Shown: positions 44,900 to 57,526, counted from the first letter of the stretch. The stretch is 64,000 bases of DNA from Algoriphagus halophilus (GCF_900129785.1 NZ_FSRC01000001.1:558001-622000), one strand, 5' to 3'. Program-made: numbers and translations. Notes: a model not told the origin generated them from the letters alone.

Positions 44900-44972
44900 T
44901 TGTAATAAATAGGTTTGAAGCCTAAAGATAATGGGCTTACTTGAATTGATCTTAAGAAAATTGATATTTGGA

Positions 44973-47474
<2,502 letters not shown>

Positions 47475-47536
47475 TCAATTCGAATTCTTAGGAACAATAG
47501 GTTCTTTAAGAATATTTTCTCCTTAGATTGAATTTC

Positions 47537-47544
47537 TATCTTTG
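47537..47544 (+). promoter_or_regulatory. Candidate -7 element of the second tetR gene
   Basis: TATCTTTG fits TAnnTTTG and lies 17 bases before the ATG at 47562. A TTG at the expected -33 spacing is not present, so support is partial. Confidence 0.4.
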
Positions 47545-47561
47545 GGTTGATAAGATTCATC

Positions 47562-48194
47562 ATGAGCAAAAAAAATAGCCAAGAGGGTAAAATTCTAGAT
47601 GCGGCGTACAAACTTTTTCTTGAAAAAGGGTACCGCCATACCACGATGGATGAGATATCGGCAAGCTTGGGTATTAGTAAAAAAACGTTGTATAAATATT
47701 ATCCTGGGAAACTGGAGTTACTGGAGGCTTCTTTTGAAGTTTTGAAATTGAAGATGAGCTCCAAAGTGGAGGCTATTTTGGAAAACAAATACATTTCATT
47801 TCCCCTCAAATTAAAGTCTACTTTAACCGTGGTAGCGAATCATTTGGCTCCCATCAATCCAGAATTGTTTGAAGATGTGCGTGAACATGCCCATGACATC
47901 TGGGAAGAAATGAAGGTTTATATCAACGAGTCTGCTTATTTGAGATTTCAGAAATTGATCAAGCAAGGAGTGGAGCAAGGTTTAGTGAATCCTGGGATCA
48001 ATATCAATCTGGTCGTCATGCTGTATGCCTCGGCGGTCCAGTCCTTATTAGATCCTAAATTTATCGGCCAGTTTCCGGAGTCCATCCAAAAGGGAATGAA
48101 GCTATCTCCATCAGAAATCTTCGATCAGGCCATTTCGATTATCTATAATGGGATCCTAACGGAGGAGGCAAGGAATGATTTTGCAAATGCCTGA
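47562..48194 (+). CDS. TetR/AcrR family transcriptional regulator
   Basis: A 210-residue TetR-type regulator. The N-terminal DNA-binding domain reads EGKILDAAYKLFLEKGYRHT, then TMDEISASLGISKKTLYKYY and PGKLELLEASF. The effector domain is diverse and gives no ligand. It is divergent from ligA and precedes metG by about 90 bases, with a separate promoter-like element in that gap, so it probably does not belong to the metG transcript. ATG at 47562 is preferred to an in-frame ATG five codons upstream. Targets are unknown. Confidence 0.85.
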   Translation: MSKKNSQEGKILDAAYKLFLEKGYRHTTMDEISASLGISKKTLYKYYPGKLELLEASFEVLKLKMSSKVEAILENKYISFPLKLKSTLTVVANHLAPINPELFEDVREHAHDIWEEMKVYINESAYLRFQKLIKQGVEQGLVNPGININLVVMLYASAVQSLLDPKFIGQFPESIQKGMKLSPSEIFDQAISIIYNGILTEEARNDFANA

Positions 48195-48216
48195 CCTCTC
48201 CCTCAATCGTTTTACT

Positions 48217-48224
48217 TATCTTTG
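48217..48224 (+). promoter_or_regulatory. Candidate -7 element of metG
   Basis: TATCTTTG, matching the Bacteroidota -7 consensus, 63 bases before the metG ATG. No clear -33 TTG is seen. Confidence 0.42.
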
Positions 48225-48287
48225 CGCCCAGAAATAATTGAATTGAAATTTATTTCACCCATTTAGCATTCGAATTATTCTCAGGAT

Positions 48288-50348
48288 ATGAGCCATAAAA
48301 ACTTTAAAAGATACACTGTCACTTCAGCACTTCCTTATGCCAACGGCCCCTTGCATATTGGCCATTTGGCAGGATGTTATATTCCATCCGATATCTACGT
48401 CCGGTATTTGAGAAGCTTAGGGAAAGACGTGGCCTATATCTGCGGTTCTGATGAACATGGTGTTGCCATCACCATCAAAGCCAAAAAAGAAGGAAAAACT
48501 CCGCAGCAAGTCGTGGATCATTACCATGAAATCATGAAGGGGAGTTTCCAGGAATTTGGAATCAGCTTCGATCACTACTCCCGCACTTCAGCACCTATTC
48601 ACCACGAAACCGCCCAAGGTTTTTTCAAGGATTTGTATGAAAAAGGGGAGTTTTTAGAGCAAAGTACGGAGCAATATTATGATGAGGAGGCCAAGCAGTT
48701 CTTGGCTGATCGATATATTGAAGGGACTTGTCCCAAGTGCGGGAATGAGCATGCCTATGGAGATCAATGTGAGAAATGTGGAAGTTCTCTAAGTCCAACT
48801 GAACTCATCAATCCTAAATCCAAGCTAAGCGGAAGAACACCGGTTTTAAAGGAGACCAAACATTGGTTCCTGGATTTGGCCAGGTACCAAAACTTTTTGA
48901 AAAAGTGGATTTTGGAGGAGCATGCTGAGGATTGGAAAAATAACGTGTTGGGCCAATGCCGCTCTTGGTTGGAAGCCGGGGATGGACTGCAGGCAAGATC
49001 CATGACCAGAGATTTGGACTGGGGGATCAAAGTGCCCTTACAGGATGCAGAAGGGAAAGTATTGTATGTGTGGTTCGATGCGCCAATTGGGTATATCTCT
49101 TCCACCAAGGAATGGGCACAAGAGAAAGGAATAGATTGGGAGCCTTACTGGAAAGACGAGGATACCAAACTGGTGCATTTTATTGGAAAGGACAACATCG
49201 TGTTCCATTGCATCATTTTCCCTGCAATTTTAAAAACCCATGGTGGTTATGTGCTTCCTGATAATGTGCCTGCAAACGAGTTTTTGAATTTGGAAGGGGA
49301 AAAGATTTCTACTTCCAGAAACTGGGCTGTTTGGCTTCATGAGTATTTGCAGGAGTTTCCGGGCAAGCAGGATGTCTTGAGGTATGTCCTGACTGCCAAT
49401 GCACCTGAAACCAAAGACAATGACTTTACCTGGAAAGATTTTCAGGGAAGAAATAATTCTGAGTTGGTAGCGATTTATGGAAATTTTGTGAATCGTGCAG
49501 TAGTGCTTACCAAAAAGTATTTCGATGGAGCGATTCCAGCTAGGGGAGAATTGACGGGCTATGACCAGGAAGTGTTGGCTGAATTGGCAGGCTTCCCGGA
49601 AAAGATTGCTTCTTCGATTGAGCGATATAGATTTAGAGAGGCCCTTGCTTTGGTCATGGACTTAGCGCGACTAGGAAATAAATACCTGGCCGATACGGAG
49701 CCTTGGAAAACGATTAAAACAGATGAAGCTAGAACAGCTACCATTCTGAATATTGCCTTGAACATTGCGGCAAATCTGGCCATTGTATCCGAGCCTTTCT
49801 TACCGTTTACCGCTTCCAAACTGGTCAACTTGTTTGGAATGAAAGAATATGACTGGAGTAAAGCTGGAGATGCTGAATTATTGAAAGCAGGGACCACATT
49901 GGGAGAGATGGGGCTGTTATTTGAGAAAATTGAAGATGAAGTAGTGGAGAAACAAATACAAAAATTGATGGACGCGAAAAAAGAAAATGAGGCAGCAAAT
50001 GCTCCTGTGCCAGTAATGAAAGAAATCATCACCTATGATGATTTTGCAAAACTGGATATGCGGGTAGTAACGATCTTAGCGGCAGAAAAAATGCCTAAAT
50101 CCAAAAAGCTATTGAAGTTGAAAGTAGATACAGGATTGGGTGAAAGAACCGTTTTAAGTGGGGTTTCAGAGCATTTTGAACCGGAGTTTCTGGTGGGTAA
50201 GCAAGTAACGATGCTGATCAATTTAGCCCCAAGAAAAATGATGGGGATTGATTCGGAAGGCATGATTTTAATGGCTGAAGATAAAGATGGTAAGTTGAAG
50301 CTACTTACTCCACATGAAGGAACTGCGAGTGGATCGACTATATCCTAA
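48288..50348 (+). CDS. metG: Methionyl-tRNA synthetase with C-terminal tRNA-binding domain
   Basis: A 686-residue class I aminoacyl-tRNA synthetase. The HIGH motif (PLHIGHLAG, residues 21-29), a four-cysteine zinc knuckle ([18 protein letters not shown]) and the KMSKS-equivalent loop ([13 protein letters not shown]) are intact. The anticodon-binding helical domain follows ([13 protein letters not shown]). After a linker, residues from about 580 form an EMAPII/Arc1p-like OB fold ([40 protein letters not shown]), used for dimerisation and tRNA binding. It has its own promoter-like element and a bidirectional terminator behind it. Confidence 0.96.
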   Translation: MSHKNFKRYTVTSALPYANGPLHIGHLAGCYIPSDIYVRYLRSLGKDVAYICGSDEHGVAITIKAKKEGKTPQQVVDHYHEIMKGSFQEFGISFDHYSRTSAPIHHETAQGFFKDLYEKGEFLEQSTEQYYDEEAKQFLADRYIEGTCPKCGNEHAYGDQCEKCGSSLSPTELINPKSKLSGRTPVLKETKHWFLDLARYQNFLKKWILEEHAEDWKNNVLGQCRSWLEAGDGLQARSMTRDLDWGIKVPLQDAEGKVLYVWFDAPIGYISSTKEWAQEKGIDWEPYWKDEDTKLVHFIGKDNIVFHCIIFPAILKTHGGYVLPDNVPANEFLNLEGEKISTSRNWAVWLHEYLQEFPGKQDVLRYVLTANAPETKDNDFTWKDFQGRNNSELVAIYGNFVNRAVVLTKKYFDGAIPARGELTGYDQEVLAELAGFPEKIASSIERYRFREALALVMDLARLGNKYLADTEPWKTIKTDEARTATILNIALNIAANLAIVSEPFLPFTASKLVNLFGMKEYDWSKAGDAELLKAGTTLGEMGLLFEKIEDEVVEKQIQKLMDAKKENEAANAPVPVMKEIITYDDFAKLDMRVVTILAAEKMPKSKKLLKLKVDTGLGERTVLSGVSEHFEPEFLVGKQVTMLINLAPRKMMGIDSEGMILMAEDKDGKLKLLTPHEGTASGSTIS

Positions 50349-50429
50349 TTAAAAAGTACACAGAATAGCAGAATAAAGTTTGGTCGGGCTGAACGGTGCT
50401 GAAGCCCAACTCAAACTTAAACGATTCTA

Positions 50430-50460
50430 AAAAGCCAAAGAAACCAATTCTTTGGCTTTT
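50430..50460. terminator. Bidirectional terminator between metG and the YitT gene
   Basis: A perfect 12-bp stem (AAAAGCCAAAGA and its inverse) with a 7-base loop, bordered by A on one side and T on the other, between two convergent genes. Confidence 0.88.
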
Positions 50461-50466
50461 GGCTTT

Positions 50467-51372
50467 TTAATGCATCGGCCTTTTTTTGATCATTCCCCCT
50501 TTGGTGTCTTTGATAGGGTATTGAATCACAAATGCCTTCGGATCTATTTTTTCAATTTCATTCAGCAACCTGGTTACTTCCAGCCTGGTGATGACACAGA
50601 AAAGTACTTTTCTTTCGGGGTAAAGATTGGCTTTTTCACCATATCCTCCATCCGATTTTAAGGCCGTAACCCCTCTTCCCAATCCATGGGAAATCATCGA
50701 TTTTATTTCTTCAGTCTGGGGAGACATAATCATTACCCCTAAGTACTCTTCCACGCCGTTGATTAGAAAGTCTACCGTTTTTGAGGCAGAGAAATAAGTC
50801 AACATGGAATACATGGCTGTTTCTATATTGACAAAAACTGCAGCTACGATAAATAAGAAGACATTGAATACAGAGATGAAGTCACCTACGGTCAAGCTTG
50901 ATTTTCTACTGACAGATATCGCCAAGACTTCTGTTCCATCGATTACTGCACCACCTCGAATAGAAAAACCTATCCCACTACCCAGGAAAAATCCTCCAAA
51001 CACGGCGATCAATAATTTATCAGCGGTGATGGTAGGTAACTCTATGTAATGGACAAGGAGTGCTAAACCAAAAATGGCAAGGCTGGACTTAATGGCAAAT
51101 GGCCAGGAAAACTGTTTTGCGCCCAAAAGGATGAAGGGAATATTGACTAAAACAATCAATACGGAGAGATTGACAGGAGTCAGGATTTCCAGTAATAGAG
51201 ACACGCCCATGGCTCCTCCATCAAAAAAACCATTGGGGAGCAAAAATCCTTTTAGCCCAATACTGGCCATACAGGTACCGATGGCAATAAAAAGAAAATC
51301 CTTCCAGGTACTCCAGGAAGTAAATCTAGATGTGAAACTCGGCCTGACTGAATTAAAACTTTCATTATTCAT
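50467..51372 (-). CDS. YitT family membrane protein (DUF161/DUF2179)
   Basis: A 301-residue inner membrane protein. Five or six hydrophobic helices span about residues 20-200 with conserved YitT motifs (GLKGFLLPNGFFDGGAMGVSLLL, GSGIGFSIRGGAVIDGTEVLA). A soluble C-terminal DUF2179 domain follows (MIMSPQTEEIKSMISHGLGR, VLFCVITRLEVTRLLNEI, DPKAFVIQYP). The transported substrate or role is not established for the family. ATG at 51372 is used; an in-frame ATG eight codons upstream is possible. It is monocistronic. Confidence 0.86.
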   Translation of the reverse strand: MNNESFNSVRPSFTSRFTSWSTWKDFLFIAIGTCMASIGLKGFLLPNGFFDGGAMGVSLLLEILTPVNLSVLIVLVNIPFILLGAKQFSWPFAIKSSLAIFGLALLVHYIELPTITADKLLIAVFGGFFLGSGIGFSIRGGAVIDGTEVLAISVSRKSSLTVGDFISVFNVFLFIVAAVFVNIETAMYSMLTYFSASKTVDFLINGVEEYLGVMIMSPQTEEIKSMISHGLGRGVTALKSDGGYGEKANLYPERKVLFCVITRLEVTRLLNEIEKIDPKAFVIQYPIKDTKGGMIKKRPMH

Positions 51373-51671
51373 GTTGTAAAATAACGGTTTTATCAAGTGT
51401 ATTTTATAGCAAGACTTAAGAATACTTTGTAAATTATATCATTCATTGGTTTTTGGAGGGACAAGGCTTGTTTTGCAATATTTTGTTTTAATAGAATGAA
51501 AGTTAGGATCTACTAAGATTTTAAGCAATTAATAAATAACCCTGTTTTTTGAATATTTTATAGTTAAAATTAAATTTTGGTAAAAAATAACTCGTAAATG
51601 AGGTGAAAATTTGACTTTTATCTATTTTAACCTATCTTATTTGACCTCATATTTAAAAAAAGAGATTTTTA

Positions 51672-53099
51672 ATGAAAACAGAAGGATATAGTGCGGGGGA
51701 GCATTTTGACGAAATGTTTACTCCAGAAGGTGAAGTGAGGCCTCATTACGAAGGTTTTTTCAAGTTTTTGAATAAAGCATCTTCCAAAAAAATGAAGCAT
51801 CTTCAATTTTCGGCCAATAAGACCCAGTTGGCCATGGGGATGACCTTTAATGTATATCATGATAATCAAGGGATGGAGAAAATCCTTCATTTGGATATCA
51901 TCCCAAGAATTATCTCCAATCAAGAGTGGAAAAAGTTAGAGGCCGGTTTAAAACAGCGGGTATATGCATTGAATCTTTTCCTTCAGGATATATACAATGA
52001 ACAGAAGATCTTAAAAGATGGGGTGGTACCAGCGGAGCTGATCTTAAAAAGTAAGGACTATTTAAAGCCTTGTATTGGCTTAACTCCTCCGAAAGGAATC
52101 TGGTGCCATATTACAGGTACCGATTTGGTCAGGGATAAAAGTGGGGAGTTTTATATTCTGGAAGATAATCTCCGTTGTCCATCCGGGGTTTCCTACATGT
52201 TGGAAAGCAGAGAGATTATCAAAAGGGTTTACCCGGAATTATTCAATAATAAAGGGGTGATGCCTGTTTCCGATTACCCCGCCAAGCTTCTTAAAATGTT
52301 GCAAAATATCAGCGGGAAGCAAAAACCAGTGGTGGGGGTACTGACTCCGGGGATTTATAATTCAGCCTATTTCGAACATTCGTATTTGGCGCTCCAAATG
52401 GGAGTGGAGCTGGTAAGTGGGGTAGACCTGATTGTTGAAAACAAGAAAGTGTATATGCAGACCACCAAAGGCTTGCAACAAATTGACGTTATCTACAGAA
52501 GGATAGATGATACATTTTTGGACCCCATGGTTTTCAATCCAGCATCCATGTTGGGTGTTCCCGGAATTTTTGAAGCCTATAAGGCAGGAAATATAGGGAT
52601 GGCCAATGCTCCCGGAACCGGCGTCGCAGATGATAAAGCAGTGTATGCCTATGTGCCCAAGATCATTAAGTATTACCTCGATGAGGATCCGATTTTAAAT
52701 AATGTCCCTACCTACCTATGTAGAGAGGAAGAAGACAGAAAGTATGTCTTAGATAATATTCATGACTTGGTAGTCAAAGAAACCAACGCCGCAGGAGGCT
52801 ATGGAATGCTGATAGGTCCAAAAGCCACGAAAGAAGAGCATGAGCACTTTAAGACCTTGATTAAGAACAACCCTTCAAATTATATCGCTCAACCTACCTT
52901 ATCCCTTTCCACAGTTCCTAGCTTGACAGAAGAAGGAGTCGTGGGCAGACATGTGGATTTGAGACCCTATATTTTGTATGGAGAGAATATCGAGGTAATA
53001 CCTGGAGCCCTGACCCGAGTTGCCCTGAAAAAAGGATCCCTTGTCGTAAACAGTTCACAAGGAGGTGGAAGTAAAGATACTTGGGTACTATATAACTAA
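51672..53099 (+). CDS. Circularly permuted ATP-grasp protein (DUF404/DUF407)
   Basis: A 475-residue ATP-grasp ligase-like enzyme of the circularly permuted type 2 group. Typical segments are LNLFLQDIYNEQKILKDGVV, GTDLVRDKSGEFYILEDNLR (nucleotide/metal-binding acidic loop), GIYNSAYFEHSYLALQMGVE, GIFEAYKAGNIGMANAPGTG and the ATP-binding ETNAAGGYGMLIGP. These enzymes are predicted peptide- or glutamate-ligating enzymes and almost always occur with alpha-E and transglutaminase-like genes, as here: the alpha-E gene begins eight bases after this stop. The true substrate is not known. No signal peptide is visible. Confidence 0.9.
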   Translation: MKTEGYSAGEHFDEMFTPEGEVRPHYEGFFKFLNKASSKKMKHLQFSANKTQLAMGMTFNVYHDNQGMEKILHLDIIPRIISNQEWKKLEAGLKQRVYALNLFLQDIYNEQKILKDGVVPAELILKSKDYLKPCIGLTPPKGIWCHITGTDLVRDKSGEFYILEDNLRCPSGVSYMLESREIIKRVYPELFNNKGVMPVSDYPAKLLKMLQNISGKQKPVVGVLTPGIYNSAYFEHSYLALQMGVELVSGVDLIVENKKVYMQTTKGLQQIDVIYRRIDDTFLDPMVFNPASMLGVPGIFEAYKAGNIGMANAPGTGVADDKAVYAYVPKIIKYYLDEDPILNNVPTYLCREEEDRKYVLDNIHDLVVKETNAAGGYGMLIGPKATKEEHEHFKTLIKNNPSNYIAQPTLSLSTVPSLTEEGVVGRHVDLRPYILYGENIEVIPGALTRVALKKGSLVVNSSQGGGSKDTWVLYN

Positions 53100-53106
53100 T
53101 TAAACT

Positions 53107-54087
53107 ATGCTGAGTAGAGTAGCAAATCATATTTATTGGCTAGGGAGATACCTAGAAAGAGCTGAAAACTATGCTCGATTTATTGATGTCAATTTTAATT
53201 TAATGCAGGACTTGCCACTTGATCTCAAAGAACAATGGCAACCATTAATTGCAGCTACGGGGGATTTAAAATTTTACCTGGAAACCCATAAAACCTTTTC
53301 CAGAGATCAGGTACTTTTTTTCTTATCCTTTGATGAGAAAAATCCCAATTCCATGATCAATACAATTTACCGTGCACGGGAAAATGCCCGAATTATCCGG
53401 GATAGTTTAAGCAAAGAAACCTGGGAAGAGGTAAATGAGCTGTATTACATGATTAAACATGGAGCAGATAAAAAAATGTGGAAAAAGGAAGATCCCCGCA
53501 TTTTTTTTGAACAGATAAAGAACCAAATCCTACTGATCTACGGGATTGCCGATAATACGGTTGCCAGGACAGAAGGATGGTTTTTTAGGCAATTAGGCCA
53601 ATTTCTGGAAAGAGCAGACCAGACTTCCAGAATCCTGGACGTGAAATACCATATCCTGCTACCTTCTGCCGAGGAAGTGGGAACTCCCTTGGATTTCCTG
53701 CATTGGATGGCTTTGTTGAAATCGGTGACAGGTTTTAATTCCTACAGGAGAATCTATGGAAATATAGATCCTGCAGGAGTAGTTGAATTCATGGTGTTGA
53801 ATAAATATTTCCCCAGGTCCATCTATTATTGTTTGAAAGAAGCAGAGAACTGTCTCTTGGCCATCACAGGGAACATGTCCGGAGGCTATCAAAATAGTGC
53901 AGAAAAGGCCATGGGGGAATTACGATCCAAGTTGGAATATGCAGAAGTAAGCGAGATTATCAACATCGGTTTGCATGAATATTTGGATAGCCTTCAAGTA
54001 AAGATCAACCATATCTCCAACCAAGTCAATGAGAACTTCTTTAAAATCAAAGACAATCTCTTAGTACAGAGTCAGGTGAATGAATAG
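53107..54087 (+). CDS. Alpha-E domain protein (DUF403)
   Basis: A 326-residue, almost entirely helical protein matching the alpha-E family: the start LSRVANHIYWLGRYLERAENYARFID, then YRARENARIIRDSLSKETWEEVNEL and FFRQLGQFLERADQTSRILD, with the conserved arginine/glutamate helices that give the family its name. Alpha-E proteins are linked in genomes to circularly permuted ATP-grasp and transglutaminase-like genes and are thought to work with them in peptide formation or modification. It follows the ATP-grasp gene by eight bases, and the transglutaminase gene starts 128 bases further on. Confidence 0.9.
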   Translation: MLSRVANHIYWLGRYLERAENYARFIDVNFNLMQDLPLDLKEQWQPLIAATGDLKFYLETHKTFSRDQVLFFLSFDEKNPNSMINTIYRARENARIIRDSLSKETWEEVNELYYMIKHGADKKMWKKEDPRIFFEQIKNQILLIYGIADNTVARTEGWFFRQLGQFLERADQTSRILDVKYHILLPSAEEVGTPLDFLHWMALLKSVTGFNSYRRIYGNIDPAGVVEFMVLNKYFPRSIYYCLKEAENCLLAITGNMSGGYQNSAEKAMGELRSKLEYAEVSEIINIGLHEYLDSLQVKINHISNQVNENFFKIKDNLLVQSQVNE

Positions 54088-54215
54088 AAATCACGAATTC
54101 AATTTCTACCCATCTGCGTGTTGAAGTGCCTCCGAAATGGTACTTTTTATGGGAAGTAGCGAGTGAAAAATTCACTTGGACTTCCGAATTCTATTGATAG
54201 TTACACTACATTTTA

Positions 54216-55076
54216 ATGAGACTTCAAGTCAACCATGTCACTGATTACGCCTATGAAGATCAGGTATACATCGGGATACAAAAACTTTATTTGTTCCCAC
54301 AGGTACGTCCACATTTTAAAATCCTGAATACAGATCTTCAGATTTTTCCAAATCCTGTGAACCAAAGTATGAGACAGGATCTTTTCGGTAATTTCTATTC
54401 ATTGGTTTGGTTTAATGATTTATCAAGCCGCTTAAAAATTGAGAGTACACTGACGTTGGATATAGAAAGTTTTAACCCTTTTGCATTCTTGGTAGATGAT
54501 GAGTTTGTCCAATCGAATACTCATTCTTCCCACCCCTTCTTCATTTATTCAGGTCCTGAAAAAGAAATGATTTCTTATTTTGTTTTCGATGATCAGGTTC
54601 CGGAATACCAATCATTTATACAGGAGTTTTGGAAAGGAAATGAAGACCTCATCGGTTTTCTGGTCCGAATTACCGCGGGGGTAAAAGCAGCCTGGGAACA
54701 TGTGATCCGATATGAAATGGACCTTTGGTCCCCCCATTACACTTTTGCGGAAAAGAAAGGATCCTGTCGGGATTTGGCATGGATGCTCATGAATATTCTT
54801 GGGAATATGGGACTCGCCACCAAGTTTGTAAGTGGATACGCCTTTAATCCCGAATTAAACGATGGGCATGAATTACACGCTTGGCTGGAGGTCTATCTAC
54901 CTGGAGCAGGCTGGGTAGGACTGGATCCCAGTTTGGGCCTACTAACCGATCATCATTACATCCCCTTAGCAGCTCATGCCAAACCTGCACTGGCTTCACC
55001 GGTCCAAGGTACTTTTTCAGGCAAAGGAGATTCTCGGCTGCTTACGGATGTTCAAATCAATTTGATGAAGGCTTAA
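54216..55076 (+). CDS. Transglutaminase-like cysteine protease family protein
   Basis: A 286-residue protein. The N-terminal bacterial transglutaminase-associated beta domain occupies about residues 1-90 (LQVNHVTDYAYEDQVYIGIQ, with the LFPQVRPHF motif), followed by the transglutaminase core with a complete triad: Cys184 (KGSCRDLAWML), His221 (GHELHAWLEVY) and Asp237 (GWVGLDPSLG). The fold normally acts as a peptidase or amide-forming enzyme. It is the third member of the ATP-grasp/alpha-E group and probably hydrolyses or crosslinks the product of the ligase. Its stop overlaps that of the convergent lipoprotein gene by four bases. Confidence 0.88.
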   Translation: MRLQVNHVTDYAYEDQVYIGIQKLYLFPQVRPHFKILNTDLQIFPNPVNQSMRQDLFGNFYSLVWFNDLSSRLKIESTLTLDIESFNPFAFLVDDEFVQSNTHSSHPFFIYSGPEKEMISYFVFDDQVPEYQSFIQEFWKGNEDLIGFLVRITAGVKAAWEHVIRYEMDLWSPHYTFAEKKGSCRDLAWMLMNILGNMGLATKFVSGYAFNPELNDGHELHAWLEVYLPGAGWVGLDPSLGLLTDHHYIPLAAHAKPALASPVQGTFSGKGDSRLLTDVQINLMKA

Positions 55077-55843
55077 TCGGCATACACTCCTTTTTCAGGT
55101 TTTTCAAAAATGGAATCATCAAACGGTTCATCCAATAATAAGATGTCAGCAAAACTTACCTGATAGCGGATGCCTCTTGTAGAATCGTTTTCAATGGTAA
55201 AACCTGTGAGGTACCTTGGAAATACCAGGCCATCTGCGTTTCGGTAATCCTCATACCTTAATGCGGTAAAGGATGGATTGGGATTGCCAAAATAAGTCAC
55301 CGTATAAAGCAAATACTCTAACCTTCCCGTTTCTTCATTCAGTAGCATGAAATATTGATCATTGGGAGATTTTCCGTTCTCCGGACTCATTTTAGCCTGT
55401 AAGGTTTTATAGGAGACCCCATTTAGGATTTTGTTTTCTACTTGTGAAACCGAGATGCCAGGGTCAGTGAAAACATAAGGGATAGAATAAAAATAGAAAT
55501 ATAAATTATGGTAAAAGTCAATGGACTGTCCTCCAAAAGCGTCCCGACTCGGAGAAACCCAGGTGCCAGTATCATCTTTTCCTATTGAAAAATTGAACCC
55601 ATCCAATCGGATTTTTCGGGAATCGAGGTTGATGAAATAGTTCTCTTGGGTCAAATTGGTCTCGTGGATCATAGAAAAACTCATGGCTCTCGCTTGAATC
55701 CATTTTGACCAGTCTCCATGGGCATCCAATAAGGCTTCGTATTCAGGAGATACTTCGGGTAAAGGTTTTTCATCATTGGGTTGACATGCAAAGCACAAGA
55801 CCAACAATAGGGCTGACAACAATGGGCTTATTTTCTTCATCAT
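55073..55843 (-). CDS. DUF6503-like lipoprotein
   Basis: A 256-residue exported protein. The signal ends in a lipobox (LVLCFAC), so it is a probable lipoprotein. The mature part starts with a short acidic/proline linker and then YEALLDAHGDWSKWIQARAMSF, followed by strands (YFINLDSRKIRLDG, NLYFYFYSIPYVF, YFMLLNEETGRLEYLLYTVTYFG). This pattern fits the DUF6503 group of Bacteroidota, distantly LolA/outer-membrane lipoprotein carrier-like, but the assignment is from memory of the family pattern. Function unknown. It converges on the transglutaminase gene. Confidence 0.65.
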   Translation of the reverse strand: MMKKISPLLSALLLVLCFACQPNDEKPLPEVSPEYEALLDAHGDWSKWIQARAMSFSMIHETNLTQENYFINLDSRKIRLDGFNFSIGKDDTGTWVSPSRDAFGGQSIDFYHNLYFYFYSIPYVFTDPGISVSQVENKILNGVSYKTLQAKMSPENGKSPNDQYFMLLNEETGRLEYLLYTVTYFGNPNPSFTALRYEDYRNADGLVFPRYLTGFTIENDSTRGIRYQVSFADILLLDEPFDDSIFEKPEKGVYAD

Positions 55844-56233
55844 TCGAATATTTGGGTCTCAAGTTAAAGATATTCGTGAAACCAATGCCATTTGGGTTGG
55901 ATCAATTCAAAAATACTTGGGCAAAGAAAAGGCTGGGAATTATTCCTAGACGTTGTCATGCCATCTAACCTAAATCAATATTGAGTTAGAGTCTAGTCCC
56001 TATTCTGATGAACCATTAGTTGGCTTTTAATTGAATGACTTTCCTTAAAGAGTCCTTGTTTTTTTGTATTCAGGAAGCCTGGTATGCACATGAAGCTTCT
56101 ATTTTTCAAAGCCTGATAAAAAAATCGAATATTTTATATTGGAATTAGTCTAAATAATAATTAGGATTGTTAGTTTTGTGCCTGAACCATAAAAGGAAGC
56201 TACCTGTCAGACCATTAATCCATTGACCTCCTC
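55844..56233. other. Divergent intergenic region
   Basis: Gap of 390 bases between the lipoprotein gene and the PepSY gene. TAGTTTTG at 56171-56178 fits the -7 consensus for the PepSY gene, without a -33 TTG at normal spacing. Nothing else is seen. Confidence 0.4.
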
Positions 56234-57451
56234 ATGAAGAATTCAACTCTTTGGCAATCCGTACGACATATTTTCAATGAAATCCACCTTTATGCAGGAT
56301 TGATTTCCGGCATTATTGTCATAGCTGTCTGTTTAAGTGGGACAATCTATGTTTACAATACTGAGATCAGAGAATCCGCAAATCCTGAACTCTATTCAGT
56401 GGAGGAATCTGGAGCTAGGAAATCTGCAGAAGAATTGAAATTGAAGTTGGAAGGCGAGCTGGAATCAAAAGTAGTAGGAGTCAATTGGAATACGGATCCA
56501 GAAAGTAGTGTTCAGTTTACCTTGAAAAAGGAGGAGGAAAAGGGGAGAGGGACCACTTATTATGTAAACCCTTATACAGGTGAAATTCTGGGGGATTCCG
56601 GAGTGAAAACCGCAGCCTCTGAATTCATGGGCTATATGTTTAGCCTTCACAGATGGTTGTTATTGGACCGGGTAGAGGAGCCTATGATGGAGAGTATGTC
56701 CAACCGTGACTTGGGTAGGTTTATCAACGGAGTTGCCACCTTGCTTTTTACCCTGGGGGTGCTAACTGGAATAGTAATCTGGTTCCCTAAAAAAGTGAAA
56801 AACTGGAGACAAGGTCTGAAAGTAAAATGGAATGCAAACTGGAAAAGAGTCAATCATGACCTGCATAATACCCTGGCATTTTATTCCTTGATATTTTTAT
56901 TGATCATGGGAGCGACGGGGCCATTTTGGTCTTTTCAATGGTATAGGGAAGGTTGGCAGAAAACCTGGGATACCTATAGAGACCCTAATGCCAAAGTAGA
57001 GGAAAGTGCCAAACCTGAACCTTTGGCATTCACTCCAGGAGAGTTTACCCTGGATGAAGTACTAGAAGCCACTGATGCGGCTCTTCCTTATGAGGGGGTA
57101 TACAGGATTTCCTTGCCTGGAAAAGACAACGAACCGATCAGTGTCAGTAAGTATAGAAGCGGATTTTTTGCCCGGGCAGGGGCTGATCAATTAAAAATAA
57201 ATGCAGGAACGTTAGCAGTGGTAGAAGCTAATTTATTCTCAGATTTACCAATGAGACAGCAGGTGGGAAGATCGGTGAAATCCTTGCATACAGGCGAGAT
57301 TTTTGGGCAATTCACGAAATTCATCTGGTTTTTGGCTTGTCTGATTGCTACCAGTTTACCGATCACAGGCACGCTTATCTGGCTGAATAAAAAGAAGAAG
57401 AAGCCCACCAAAAAAAGAAAGCCTGTAGCGCGAACAGTGGAAATGGCCTGA
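56234..57451 (+). CDS. PepSY-associated transmembrane protein
   Basis: A 405-residue inner membrane protein with four hydrophobic helices: one near the start (LISGIIVIAVCLSGTIYVYN), a pair around residues 170-230 (GVATLLFTLGVLTGIVIWF, LAFYSLIFLLIMGATGPFW) and one near residue 375. Conserved histidines at the membrane edges (SLHRWLL, VNHDLHNTLAFYS, SLHTGEIFG) suggest heme or metal coordination. This is the PepSY_TM pattern found in ferric-siderophore reductase-like and metal-homeostasis proteins of Bacteroidota. Its neighbours are the two-component system and metal-type RND pump, supporting a metal-related role, but a terminator separates it from them. Confidence 0.85.
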   Translation: MKNSTLWQSVRHIFNEIHLYAGLISGIIVIAVCLSGTIYVYNTEIRESANPELYSVEESGARKSAEELKLKLEGELESKVVGVNWNTDPESSVQFTLKKEEEKGRGTTYYVNPYTGEILGDSGVKTAASEFMGYMFSLHRWLLLDRVEEPMMESMSNRDLGRFINGVATLLFTLGVLTGIVIWFPKKVKNWRQGLKVKWNANWKRVNHDLHNTLAFYSLIFLLIMGATGPFWSFQWYREGWQKTWDTYRDPNAKVEESAKPEPLAFTPGEFTLDEVLEATDAALPYEGVYRISLPGKDNEPISVSKYRSGFFARAGADQLKINAGTLAVVEANLFSDLPMRQQVGRSVKSLHTGEIFGQFTKFIWFLACLIATSLPITGTLIWLNKKKKKPTKKRKPVARTVEMA

Positions 57452-57457
57452 TATTTT

Positions 57458-57491
57458 GAGCCCCTTCTTAGCAGAAAGGGCTCTTTTTTTT
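57458..57491 (+). terminator. Intrinsic terminator of the PepSY gene
   Basis: GAGCCC (57458-57463) pairs with GGGCTC (57478-57483), with further inner pairs (TTC/GAA) across one mismatch, followed by eight T. It closes the PepSY transcript before the regulator promoter. Confidence 0.88.
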
Positions 57492-57508
57492 GAATCATTC
57501 TACTACTT

Positions 57509-57526
57509 TTAAGAGAATCTTAAGAG
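57509..57526 (+). promoter_or_regulatory. OmpR-type direct-repeat operator upstream of the response regulator
   Basis: TTAAGAG-AATC-TTAAGAG: two 7-base direct repeats 11 bases apart, one helical turn, the usual arrangement for OmpR/PhoB-type regulators. It lies 86 bases before the regulator ATG. A matching element precedes the pump gene. Confidence 0.65.
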
